This document shows, piece by piece, positions 41,271 to 49,596 of a stretch of 64,000 bases of DNA (the stretch's first letter is position 1; each line of letters opens with the position of its first letter). The notes under the pieces were generated by a model. The model was not told where the DNA came from and searched no databases. It saw only the letters and a list, made by a program, of their open reading frames with translations. Position numbers and translations under genes: made by a program. The DNA is from Microbacterium sp. Clip185 (GTDB lineage: Bacteria > Actinomycetota > Actinomycetes > Actinomycetales > Microbacteriaceae): assembly GCF_028743715.1 (NCBI RefSeq), contig NZ_CP117996.1, positions 1,240,001 through 1,304,000 on the forward strand, in the 5' to 3' direction.

Positions 41271-41759
41271 GTGGACGAGCAGTACAGGCCCCGCCCGGAC
41301 AGCATCCGTCGCGAGAGCGACCGAGCCATGCCGGCGCACGACACCACGCAGACCTTCGGGCACGACTCGGACCTGTCCTTCGTGCCGTTCGGCAGCGAAC
41401 TGAGCGAGCCCGAGCTCGAGGCGATCGAAGCGCTCCCCTCGGGGGCCGCGCTGTTCATCGTGCGCTCCGGCCCGACTGCCGGAGCCCGCTACCTGCTGGA
41501 CACCGACGTCACCACGGTCGGCCGGCATCCCGACGCCGACATCTTCTTCGACGACGTCACCGTCTCGCGCCGTCACGCCGAGATCACCCGCGTCGGGCGT
41601 GCGTTCGAGATCGTGGACCAGCGTTCGCTGAACGGCACCTACGTCAACGGCGAGCGCGTCGATCGCGACACGCTCAGCAACGGCGCCGAGGTCCGTATCG
41701 GCAAGTTCCGCCTGAACTTCTTCGTCTCGCCCGCCGACCTTGCGGCAGCAGAAGGCTGA
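41271..41759 (+). CDS. garA: FHA domain regulator of 2-oxoglutarate metabolism (GarA/OdhI)
   Basis: A 162-residue protein. The N-terminal tail carries HDTTQTFGHDSDLSF near residue 23, which corresponds to the phosphothreonine motif (ETT) of GarA and OdhI. The FHA domain spans about residues 58-155: TVGRHPDADIFF, VSRRHAEI and LNGTYVNG. In mycobacteria and corynebacteria the unphosphorylated protein inhibits 2-oxoglutarate dehydrogenase, and PknB/PknG-type kinases relieve this. Start at GTG 41271 after GGAGGACGAC; TAGGCT at 41247-41252 is the -10. The next gene is the ftsR homolog, as in Corynebacterium. Confidence 0.9.
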   Translation: MDEQYRPRPDSIRRESDRAMPAHDTTQTFGHDSDLSFVPFGSELSEPELEAIEALPSGAALFIVRSGPTAGARYLLDTDVTTVGRHPDADIFFDDVTVSRRHAEITRVGRAFEIVDQRSLNGTYVNGERVDRDTLSNGAEVRIGKFRLNFFVSPADLAAAEG

Positions 41760-42451
41760 TGGCGGCGGTCTCCGCCCGCGGCCGCAGTGAGGCCACGGGC
41801 CTGCTTAGCATCGGGCAGGTGCTCGCACGGCTGACCCCCGAGTTCCCGGCGCTGACCTCCTCCAAGCTGCGCTTTCTCGAAGTGCAGGGCATCGTCACCC
41901 CGCGACGCACCGAGACCGGCTACCGGAAGTTCACGCCGAAGGACCTCGAGCGGCTGCGTCTGGCGCTCACCCTGCAGCGCGATCACTACCTTCCCCTCGT
42001 GGTCATCCGCGAGTATCTCGACGACCTGGATGCGGGACGCGATCCCGCATCGCCCGCGGTCGGCGTGCCGCGCTCGATCGTCCCCGCCGCGCGGCGCTAC
42101 CGCCGCGACGAACTGCTGCGGACGGCGGGGGCGGGCACCCAGCTGCTCAACGACGCCCTGAGCACAGGCCTCATCGTCGGCGGCGAGACCTACGACGAAC
42201 AGGCGCTGGCCATGCTGCGCGCGCTCGTCGCGCTCGATCGCCATGGCATCGAGCCGCGCCACCTGCGTGCCGTGAAGCAGAGCGCCGACCGTGACGTCTC
42301 CCTCGTGGAGTCGGCGCTCGCACCGCTGCGACGCCGCACGGATGCGGCCTCTCGCGGCCGTGCGGCGGAGACCGCACCGGAGCTCGCCCGACGCATCGCC
42401 GACGTTCGCGAGGCGCTCGTGCGCGCCTCGCTCGAGCGGCTCGACGGATGA
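41759..42451 (+). CDS. ftsR: MerR-like regulator, FtsR type
   Basis: A 230-residue regulator with an N-terminal MerR-type winged helix (about residues 15-90: LLSIGQVLARLTPEFP, KLRFLEVQGIV, RRTETGYRKF). FtsR of Corynebacterium activates ftsZ and lies next to odhI; the same neighbour relation is seen here. The ATG overlaps the garA stop (TGATG), so they are cotranscribed. The assignment rests on synteny plus domain. Confidence 0.8.
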   Translation: MAAVSARGRSEATGLLSIGQVLARLTPEFPALTSSKLRFLEVQGIVTPRRTETGYRKFTPKDLERLRLALTLQRDHYLPLVVIREYLDDLDAGRDPASPAVGVPRSIVPAARRYRRDELLRTAGAGTQLLNDALSTGLIVGGETYDEQALAMLRALVALDRHGIEPRHLRAVKQSADRDVSLVESALAPLRRRTDAASRGRAAETAPELARRIADVREALVRASLERLDG

Positions 42452-42548
42452 TCGCGCGACACGCCGAGTCTTCGAGGCGGATGTCATTGCCGGAGGGGGA
42501 GGCCTCCTCTAGCGTGGAGGTAACCCGCGACACGAAGGAGGCGCCCGC

Positions 42549-43094
42549 ATGACCGCTGGCGAACCGCTCGGCGAGATCCCTCTCGCTGCCGACCTCCTCT
42601 TCACCGACGGTCTGCCGCAGATGGACGACGAGGTCGGATATCGCGGCGCGGTCGCGGCGCGTGCTGCCGGCATCACCTACCGACAGCTCGACTACTGGGC
42701 GCGGACCGAGCTCGTCGAGCCCACGGTCCGCGGCGCGTCTGGATCGGGATCGCAGCGTCTGTACGGCTTCCGCGACATCCTCGTGCTGAAGCTCGTCAAG
42801 CGGCTCCTCGACACCGGTATCTCGCTGCAGCAGATCCGCACCGCGGTCGAGCAGCTGCGCGTCGCGGGCATCCGCGATCTCACGGGTACGACACTCATGA
42901 GCGACGGCGCGTCGGTGTATCTGTGCACCTCGAACGACGAGGTCATCGACCTCGTCAGCCGCGGCCAGGGCGTCTTCGGCATCGCGGTCGGCAAGGTCCT
43001 GCGCGAGGTCGAATCCACGCTCGTCTCGTTCGACCCGCAGGTGCCGGACCCCTCCGACGAGCTCGCCGCTCGCCGTACTCGCCGCACGGCCTGA
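42549..43094 (+). CDS. MerR family transcriptional regulator
   Basis: A 181-residue MerR protein, second of the pair that follows garA in actinobacteria. The DNA-binding part reads YRGAVAARAAGITYRQLDYW at about residue 33-52 and RLYGFRDILVLKLVKRLLD near 75-95. GAAGGAGG lies before the ATG and a TAGCGT -10 element is near 42512. Target genes are unknown. A hairpin after the stop separates it from the convergent parA gene. Confidence 0.88.
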   Translation: MTAGEPLGEIPLAADLLFTDGLPQMDDEVGYRGAVAARAAGITYRQLDYWARTELVEPTVRGASGSGSQRLYGFRDILVLKLVKRLLDTGISLQQIRTAVEQLRVAGIRDLTGTTLMSDGASVYLCTSNDEVIDLVSRGQGVFGIAVGKVLREVESTLVSFDPQVPDPSDELAARRTRRTA

Positions 43095-43150
43095 GAGCTG
43101 ACTTTCCCCGCTGCGCGAGTCGCGGCGCTGTGCCTTCGGCGTGCATGAGA

Positions 43151-43180
43151 AGCGCCGCCGACCTTTCGGTCGACGGCGCT
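43151..43180. terminator. Hairpin between convergent merR and parA
   Basis: Arms at 43151-43163 and 43168-43180 pair over 13 positions with one mismatch and a TTTC loop. No T-run; probable bidirectional stop. Confidence 0.55.
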
Positions 43181-43188
43181 CATGGCGT

Positions 43189-43218
43189 GTCGGTCACTGC
43201 GGCGCGTCGGTCACTGCG
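43189..43218. repeat. 13-bp direct repeat at the parA 3' end
   Basis: GTCGGTCACTGCG occurs at 43189-43201 and 43206-43218 (period 17). The second copy includes the parA stop codon and last residue codons, so the 3' end seems to have been locally duplicated. Confidence 0.6.
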
Positions 43219-44023
43219 CGGGGGCGTCCTCGGGGGTAGCGATGCGGCCCGTTCGCATGATGCGGTCCAGCAGCGCATCGAAGTCGGCCGCGAGTTCCTG
43301 CGCCGAGTCACCGGGCCAGATGTGCAGGGGCTTCGCCGCGCCCTGCGCCTGCTGCAGCGACGTGCGTTCGGGCAGCTGAGGTGAGAGCACGAGCGGACCG
43401 AACATGTCGCGCAGCTCCTTGATGCGGAACTGGTGCTCGATCGACTGGGGCCGAACGCGGTTGACGACGATGCCCAGGGGCTGCAGGCGCGGTGAGAGAC
43501 CGCGGCGGATCTCCTCGATGGCGCGCAGGGCCCGGTCGGCGGCGGCGACGGAGAACAGTCCGGGTTCCGTGATCACGACGACGCGGTCGCTGGCCGCCCA
43601 GGCGGTGCGGGTGAGCGCGTTCAACGACGGTGCGCAGTCGATGAGGACGAGGTCGTAGTCGGCCTCGACGGTGGCGAGGGCCTCCTCGAGCTTCCACACG
43701 TCGCGCACGCTCGGATGCGGGCCGTCGAAGTTGATGGCGGACGGGCTGCCGATCATCACATCGATCGTGCCGGGGTGCACCTTGGTCCAGCCGCTGGAGG
43801 TGATCGCCTGCTTGACCACCTTGTCCTTGGGGTTCGCGAGGACGTCGGCCACGTTCAGCCGGCCGGCGACCTGGATATCCATGCCGGTGGAGACGTCGGA
43901 CTGCGGGTCGAGGTCGACGACGAGGGTCCGCACGCCGCGCGCGAAGGCCGCCGAGGCGAGACCGAGTGTCACGGTCGTCTTGCCGACGCCGCCTTTGAGG
44001 GAACTGACGGAAAGGACGTGCAC
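43211..44023 (-). CDS. ParA family ATPase
   Basis: A 270-residue ParA/Soj-type ATPase. The deviant Walker A motif [16 protein letters not shown] starts at residue 8, Walker A' VVDLDPQSD is near 40, and Walker B VLIDCAP near 125. No parB gene or parS-like sites are adjacent, so this is an orphan ParA rather than the chromosome-partition copy. Starts at GTG 44023 with AGGGAAG upstream. The gene order MerR-ParA-pyruvate carboxylase is shared by related actinobacteria as far as I recall. Cargo unknown. Confidence 0.88.
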   Translation of the reverse strand: MHVLSVSSLKGGVGKTTVTLGLASAAFARGVRTLVVDLDPQSDVSTGMDIQVAGRLNVADVLANPKDKVVKQAITSSGWTKVHPGTIDVMIGSPSAINFDGPHPSVRDVWKLEEALATVEADYDLVLIDCAPSLNALTRTAWAASDRVVVITEPGLFSVAAADRALRAIEEIRRGLSPRLQPLGIVVNRVRPQSIEHQFRIKELRDMFGPLVLSPQLPERTSLQQAQGAAKPLHIWPGDSAQELAADFDALLDRIMRTGRIATPEDAPAQ

Positions 44024-44129
44024 GCTTCCCTACGTTACCGTCCCCTAGGCTGTGAGCACACTCAACGATGTGTGAGGCGGCGTACCCGGCCGCCGGACAC
44101 CCCCGCCTCACGACGGATGCGAGGTCCCG

Positions 44130-47100
44130 ATGTTCCAGACGATCCTGGTCGCAAACCGCGGCGAGATCGCGATCCGCGCCTTCCGCGCGGCGTTCGAGGT
44201 CGGGGCTCGCACAGTGGCCATCTATCCCTACGAGGACAGATTCTCGCTGCACCGGCTGAAGGCGGACGAGGCCTACCAGATCGGCACCAAGGGCGCACCG
44301 GTGCGGGCGTATCTGGATGTCGACGAGATCGTCCGCGTGGCGGTCGAATCCGGTGCGGACGCCATCTATCCCGGATACGGCTTCCTGTCCGAGAACCCCG
44401 AGCTCGCCGCGCGCGCGGCCGAGGAAGGGATCGCCTTCATCGGTCCGCCGGCGCGCGTGCTCGCCATGGCCGGCAACAAGGTGACCGCGAAGCAGCACGC
44501 GCGGGATGCGGGCGTGCCGGTGCTCCGCTCGACCGAGGCGTCCGACGACATCGATGCACTCCTCGTTGCGGCGGAGGAGATCGGGTTCCCGCTGTTCGCG
44601 AAGGCCGTCGCGGGTGGCGGAGGGCGCGGGATGCGGCGCGTCGAGACCGCCGCGGAACTGGGCCCCGCGCTGGCCGAGGCGATGCGCGAGGCGCAGAGCG
44701 CGTTCGGCGACCCCCGGATGTTCCTCGAGCAGGCGGTGCAGCGCCCGCGGCACATCGAAGTGCAGGTGCTGGCCGACGGGACGGGGGAGACCGTCCACCT
44801 CTATGAGCGTGACTGCTCGGTGCAGCGTCGTCACCAGAAGGTCATCGAGATCGCCCCGGCGCCGAACCTCGACGATGCCGTGCGCGCCGACCTCCATCGC
44901 TACGCCGTCGCCTTCGCCCGCTCCATCGGCTATCAGAACGCCGGCACGGTGGAGTTCCTGCTCGAGACGGCCGGCCCTCGCGCCGGCGAGGTCGTCTTCA
45001 TCGAGATGAACCCCCGTATCCAGGTCGAGCACACCGTCACCGAGGAAGTCACGGATGTCGACCTGGTTCAGGCGCAGATGCGGATCGCCGCGGGAGCGAC
45101 GTTGGCGGAGCTGGGTCTCACGCAGCCCGAGATCCCGCTCCGAGGCGCCGCGCTGCAGTGCCGGCTGACCACCGAGGATCCGACGCAGGGCTTCCGCCCC
45201 GACACCGGAAAGATCACGACGTACCGTTCCCCGGGCGGCGCGGGTATCCGCCTCGACGGCGGAACGACGGCGGCGGGCTCGCAGATCAGTCCGCACTTCG
45301 ACTCGATGCTCGCGAAGCTGACCTGTCGTGGGCGGGACTTCCCGGCGGCCGTGGCCAGGGCGCGCCGCGCGCTGGCGGAGTTCCGCATCCGCGGCGTCTC
45401 GACCAACATCCCCTTCCTGCAGGCGGTACTGGACGATCCGGCGTTCGCCGCGGGGGACATCAGCACCTCCTTCATCGACGAGCGGCCCGAGCTGCTGCGT
45501 GGGCGGGAGTCGAAGGACCGCGGCTCGAAGATCCTGAACTGGCTGGTCGACGTCACGGTCAACCAGCCGCACGGCGCGAGGCCGGTGACGGCGTCTCCGA
45601 CGGCGAAGCTGCCGCACCTCGACTTGCGCGAGCCCGCGCCGGCCGGTTCCCGTCAGCGCCTGCAGGAGCTGGGGCCCGCGGGGTTCGCCGCCGATCTGCG
45701 CGCGCAGACGCGGCTCGCGGTCACCGACACGACCTTCCGCGACGCTCACCAGTCACTGCTCGCCACGCGGGTGCGCACGAAGGACCTCGTCACCGTCGCC
45801 CCCTACGTCGCCCGACTGACCCCGCAGTTGCTCTCCGTCGAGGCATGGGGCGGCGCGACGTACGACGTCGCGCTGCGCTTCCTCGGCGAGGATCCGTGGG
45901 AACGCCTCGACGCGCTGCGTCAGGGGCTGCCCAACATCGCGATCCAGATGCTGCTGCGCGGGCGCAACACCGTCGGGTACACGCCGTACCCGACGGCGGT
46001 GACCGACGCCTTCGTCGCGGAGGCGGCCGCATCCGGCGTCGACATCTTCCGCATCTTCGACGCCCTCAACGACGTGACGCAGATGCGCCCCGCGATCGAC
46101 GCCGTCCTGGCCACAGGCACCGCCGTCGCGGAGGCAGCGCTCTGCTACACCGGCGACATGCTCGATCCGGCGGAGGACCTGTACACGCTCGACTACTACC
46201 TCCGCCTCGCGGACGAGATGGTCTCCGCCGGGGCACATGTCATCGGCATCAAGGACATGGCGGGCCTGCTGCGCCCCGCTGCCGGAGCACGTCTGGTCAG
46301 CGCGCTGCGCGAACGCTTCGACGTCCCCGTCCACGTGCACACGCACGACACGGCGGGCGGCCAGCTGGCGACGCTCCTGGCGGTCAGTGCGGCAGGGGCG
46401 GACGCGGTGGACGCGGCTGCTGCCCCCATGTCGGGCACCACGAGCCAGCCCTCGCTCTCGGCGCTGGTGGCAGCCCTCGCGCACACCGAGCGGGACACCG
46501 GCATCCCTCTCGCCGCGGTCGCCGACCTCGAACCGTATTGGGAAGCCGTGCGCCACCTGTACCACCCGTTCGAGTCGGGGCTGCCGGGGCCCACGGGGCG
46601 CGTGTACCGGCACGAGATTCCCGGCGGTCAGCTGTCGAACCTGCGGCAGCAGGCCATCGCGCTCGGGCTCTCGGAGGACTTCGAGCTGATCGAGGACATG
46701 TACGCCGCAGCGAACGACATCCTCGGCCGCGTTCCGAAGGTGACACCTTCCTCGAAGGTCGTCGGCGATCTCGCGCTGCATCTCGCCGCGGTCCGCGCCG
46801 ATCCCGCCGACTTCGCGGAGAACCCGCAGAACTACGACATCCCGGACTCCGTCGTCTCCTTCATGGCGGGTCAGCTGGGCGACCTGCCCGGCGGATGGCC
46901 CGAGCCGTTCCGCACCAAGGTGCTCGCCGGCCGCACGGTCGCCGAAGCGGCGGGATCTCTCACCGACGCGGATGCGGCCGCCCTGGTCGAGCAGGGGAAG
47001 AGTCGGCGGGAGACCCTGAATCGGCTGCTGTTTCCCGGGCCCACACGGACCTTTCACGAGGCTCGCGACGCCTACGGCGATCTGGCCGTGCTCGATACGG

Positions 47101-47537
47101 CGGACTACCTGTACGGGCTGACCCCCGGCGGCGAGCACGTCGTCGAGATCGAGCGGGGCGTGCAGCTGTGGGTCGGCCTCGAGGCCATCGGCGAGCCCGA
47201 TGACAAGGGCATGCGCACGGTCATGACGACCCTCAATGGACAGCTGCGGCCGGTCTTCGTCCGCGACCGCTCCATCGCGGTGGACGCGGCCCCCGCGGAG
47301 AAGGCCGACACCTCCAGACCGGGTCAGATCGCCGCGCCGTTCTCCGGCGTCGTGACGCTCAAGGTGGTGCCGGGGACGAGCGTGCGGGCGGGCGAGGCGG
47401 TCGCCTCCATCGAAGCGATGAAGATGGAGGCGGCGATCACGAGTCCCATCGACGGCGTCGTGGAAAGGCTGGCGATCGGGGCGACGCAGCAGGTCGAAGC
47501 AGGCGACCTTTTGGTCGTGGTCAAAGGCGCGCATTAG
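44130..47537 (+). CDS. pyc: Pyruvate carboxylase
   Basis: A 1135-residue biotin enzyme that makes oxaloacetate from pyruvate, bicarbonate and ATP. Domain order: biotin carboxylase (1-450; LVANRGEIAIRAFRAAFEVG at the start, GGGGRGMR ATP loop near 165), carboxyltransferase (about 525-830; VTDTTFRDAHQSLLATRVRT), and the biotinyl domain at the C terminus with the attachment Lys in EAMKMEA near residue 1099. A -10 TAGGCT at about 44046 implies a leader of some 75 bases. Full length for the family. It feeds the oxaloacetate pool next to garA, the regulator of 2-oxoglutarate use. Confidence 0.96.
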   Translation: MFQTILVANRGEIAIRAFRAAFEVGARTVAIYPYEDRFSLHRLKADEAYQIGTKGAPVRAYLDVDEIVRVAVESGADAIYPGYGFLSENPELAARAAEEGIAFIGPPARVLAMAGNKVTAKQHARDAGVPVLRSTEASDDIDALLVAAEEIGFPLFAKAVAGGGGRGMRRVETAAELGPALAEAMREAQSAFGDPRMFLEQAVQRPRHIEVQVLADGTGETVHLYERDCSVQRRHQKVIEIAPAPNLDDAVRADLHRYAVAFARSIGYQNAGTVEFLLETAGPRAGEVVFIEMNPRIQVEHTVTEEVTDVDLVQAQMRIAAGATLAELGLTQPEIPLRGAALQCRLTTEDPTQGFRPDTGKITTYRSPGGAGIRLDGGTTAAGSQISPHFDSMLAKLTCRGRDFPAAVARARRALAEFRIRGVSTNIPFLQAVLDDPAFAAGDISTSFIDERPELLRGRESKDRGSKILNWLVDVTVNQPHGARPVTASPTAKLPHLDLREPAPAGSRQRLQELGPAGFAADLRAQTRLAVTDTTFRDAHQSLLATRVRTKDLVTVAPYVARLTPQLLSVEAWGGATYDVALRFLGEDPWERLDALRQGLPNIAIQMLLRGRNTVGYTPYPTAVTDAFVAEAAASGVDIFRIFDALNDVTQMRPAIDAVLATGTAVAEAALCYTGDMLDPAEDLYTLDYYLRLADEMVSAGAHVIGIKDMAGLLRPAAGARLVSALRERFDVPVHVHTHDTAGGQLATLLAVSAAGADAVDAAAAPMSGTTSQPSLSALVAALAHTERDTGIPLAAVADLEPYWEAVRHLYHPFESGLPGPTGRVYRHEIPGGQLSNLRQQAIALGLSEDFELIEDMYAAANDILGRVPKVTPSSKVVGDLALHLAAVRADPADFAENPQNYDIPDSVVSFMAGQLGDLPGGWPEPFRTKVLAGRTVAEAAGSLTDADAAALVEQGKSRRETLNRLLFPGPTRTFHEARDAYGDLAVLDTADYLYGLTPGGEHVVEIERGVQLWVGLEAIGEPDDKGMRTVMTTLNGQLRPVFVRDRSIAVDAAPAEKADTSRPGQIAAPFSGVVTLKVVPGTSVRAGEAVASIEAMKMEAAITSPIDGVVERLAIGATQQVEAGDLLVVVKGAH

Positions 47538-47586
47538 CCTGAGGTGGGCGCCGGACCTCCGGCGACCCGTTGGGAGTACCTAAGCC

Positions 47587-49050
47587 ATGCCTGATCGTGA
47601 CGATCAGATGACCGGCCACGACGACGACATCCTGGACCAGCCGGTCCGCGTCGACGCGGCCGGCATCGACATTCTCGGAACCCAGACCGCGCAGGTCGCC
47701 GTGACCCTGCCGGTCGCCGACGACGATGACGGGATCGACGACGACGTCGTCGCCGACGAGACGGTCGTTGCGGCCGAGCCCGTCGTCATCGCGACCCTGG
47801 AAGACACCGGCGAGTTCTCGCCCGTGCGTACCTCGGACCTCGACATCCACGACGCCCAGATCGAGCCGTCCGTGACCGAGGCGCCTCAGCCCCCCGTGGT
47901 GCGCGCGCCCGAGCCTCTTGCACCTGTGACCACGCGGGTGCGCGTTCCGTCGCCGACCCCCGACCCCGTGGCCCCGCCGGCTCCGGCCGCGACAGCGGCT
48001 CCCGCGGCCGCGACGCGATCCGAGCCGGTCTCCATCGCGTCCGTGGACGCCACCCCGGCACCCGTCACTCTGGCGGCACGACGCGTCGATCAGGAGGAGT
48101 CCAAGCGCGAGAGCGCCGACCTGCTGACGGCCGATCGACTGCTGGAGACCGACCGCCTGCCCAGGCGTGAGCCCGAGGGTGCGTGGCCGAACCTGGTCTA
48201 CACGCTCAGTCGTGGCCGTGTGCGCCTGGGCGACAGCCGCCGCTCCCGCGAACGGCGCGAACTCGACGCGCGCATCGCCGCGCCGCTCGAGGGCGGTGCG
48301 CGCTTCGTGGCGGTCCTCTCGCGCAAGGGCGGCGTCGGCAAGACCACGGTGACGGCGCTGCTCGGAATGGCGCTGGCTGATGCGCGCGACGACCGGGTCA
48401 TCGCCTTGGACGCGAACCCCGATCGCGGCACGCTCGCCGAGCGCGTGGGCCGCCCGAGCGGAAAGACCGTGCGCGACCTTGCGACCAACGCGACGCCGAT
48501 CCACGGGTTCAACGAGATCTCGGCGATCGTCGCCCGCGACGACACGCGCCTGGACGTGCTCGCCTCCGACACCGATCCCCACGTGTCCGAGGCCTTCGAC
48601 GACGCGGACTATCGCGAGGTGGCCGCCCTCGCCGCTCACTACTACTCCATCGTGCTCACCGACACCGGCACCGGCATTGTGCACTCGGTGATGGATGCGA
48701 CGCTGGACGCGGCCGATGCGCTCGTGATCGTGTCCGGGCTCAGCGTCGACGAGGCGCGGCTGGCGTCCGAGACGCTCACATGGCTCGAGACCAATGGCTA
48801 CACGGCTCTGGCGCGCTCCGCCGTCGTGGTGCTGAATGCCTCGCGTCCCGGTGCGCCGCTCGTGCGTCTGGACGAGCTGGAGGAGCACTTCCGCTCCCGG
48901 GTGCGGAAGGTCGTGCGCATGCCCTACGACGCGCGAATCGCCACGGGCAGCGCGATCTCGTTCCGCGACCTGCAGCCCGCTACACGGGCTGCGGCACGCG
49001 AGCTGGCAGCCGTGGCCGTCGAGGGGCTGCGCGTGGCGGCCGCATCATGA
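47587..49050 (+). CDS. MinD/ParA-like ATPase with disordered N-terminal region
   Basis: A 487-residue protein. Residues 1-170 are acidic then Pro/Ala-rich and probably disordered; 235-487 form a MinD/ParA ATPase with Walker [20 protein letters not shown] near residue 245, [13 protein letters not shown] near 275 and a degenerate Walker B ([13 protein letters not shown]) near 355. This layout is like the ESX-associated EspI-type and other actinobacterial MinD-like proteins. A TAGCCT at 47536-47541 overlaps the pyc stop codon. Overlaps def by ATGA. Role unknown. Confidence 0.85.
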   Translation: MPDRDDQMTGHDDDILDQPVRVDAAGIDILGTQTAQVAVTLPVADDDDGIDDDVVADETVVAAEPVVIATLEDTGEFSPVRTSDLDIHDAQIEPSVTEAPQPPVVRAPEPLAPVTTRVRVPSPTPDPVAPPAPAATAAPAAATRSEPVSIASVDATPAPVTLAARRVDQEESKRESADLLTADRLLETDRLPRREPEGAWPNLVYTLSRGRVRLGDSRRSRERRELDARIAAPLEGGARFVAVLSRKGGVGKTTVTALLGMALADARDDRVIALDANPDRGTLAERVGRPSGKTVRDLATNATPIHGFNEISAIVARDDTRLDVLASDTDPHVSEAFDDADYREVAALAAHYYSIVLTDTGTGIVHSVMDATLDAADALVIVSGLSVDEARLASETLTWLETNGYTALARSAVVVLNASRPGAPLVRLDELEEHFRSRVRKVVRMPYDARIATGSAISFRDLQPATRAAARELAAVAVEGLRVAAAS

Positions 49051-49538
49051 CGGTCCGAGCCATCCGGCTGTTCGGAGATCCCGTTCTCAAGACCCGAGCG
49101 AGCGAGATCGTCGACATCGATGAGGGCGTCCACGCGCTCGTCCGAGACCTGGTCGAGACCGTGGAGCTGCCGGGCCGCGCGGGCGTCGCCGCGCCGCAGA
49201 TCGGCGTGGGGCTGCGGGCATTCAGCTACAACGTGGACGGCGAGATCGGCTACATCCTGAATCCGGTGCTCGTCGAGGTCTCGGGTGAGCCGGAGCTGAC
49301 GGGCGAGGGGTGCCTCTCGGTGCCCGGTCTCTGGCACGACGTGATGCGTTACCCGCATGCGAAAGTCGCGGGCATCGACCTCGACGGCAACGAGCTCGTG
49401 TTGGAGGGCGACGGCCTCATGGCTCAGGCGCTGCAGCACGAGACCGATCACCTCGACGGGATACTGTACCTCGACCGGCTCGACAAGGAGCGCCGGCGGG
49501 TGGCGCTGCGCGAGGTGCGCGAGAGCGACTGGTTCTGA
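49047..49538 (+). CDS. def: Peptide deformylase
   Basis: A 163-residue iron/zinc enzyme that removes the formyl group from nascent proteins. All three motifs are intact: GVAAPQIGV near residue 47, EGCLSVPG near 91 and QHETDHLDG near 133 (metal ligands Cys, His, His and catalytic Glu). Starts with an ATGA overlap with the MinD-like gene. A 20-base hairpin follows its stop. Confidence 0.95.
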   Translation: MTVRAIRLFGDPVLKTRASEIVDIDEGVHALVRDLVETVELPGRAGVAAPQIGVGLRAFSYNVDGEIGYILNPVLVEVSGEPELTGEGCLSVPGLWHDVMRYPHAKVAGIDLDGNELVLEGDGLMAQALQHETDHLDGILYLDRLDKERRRVALREVRESDWF

Positions 49539-49545
49539 GCCACGA

Positions 49546-49589
49546 AGAAGGCGGGCCCGCATCCGATCTCGGATGCGGGCCCGCCTTCT
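49546..49589. terminator. 20-bp perfect hairpin, bidirectional terminator
   Basis: Arms at 49546-49565 and 49570-49589 are perfectly complementary over 20 bases with an ATCT loop. It lies between convergent def and the acyl-CoA ligase. The stem contains a copy of GGATGCGG on each strand. A weak TTCTCGTT follows on the plus strand only. Confidence 0.75.
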
Positions 49590-49596
49590 CGTTGAC

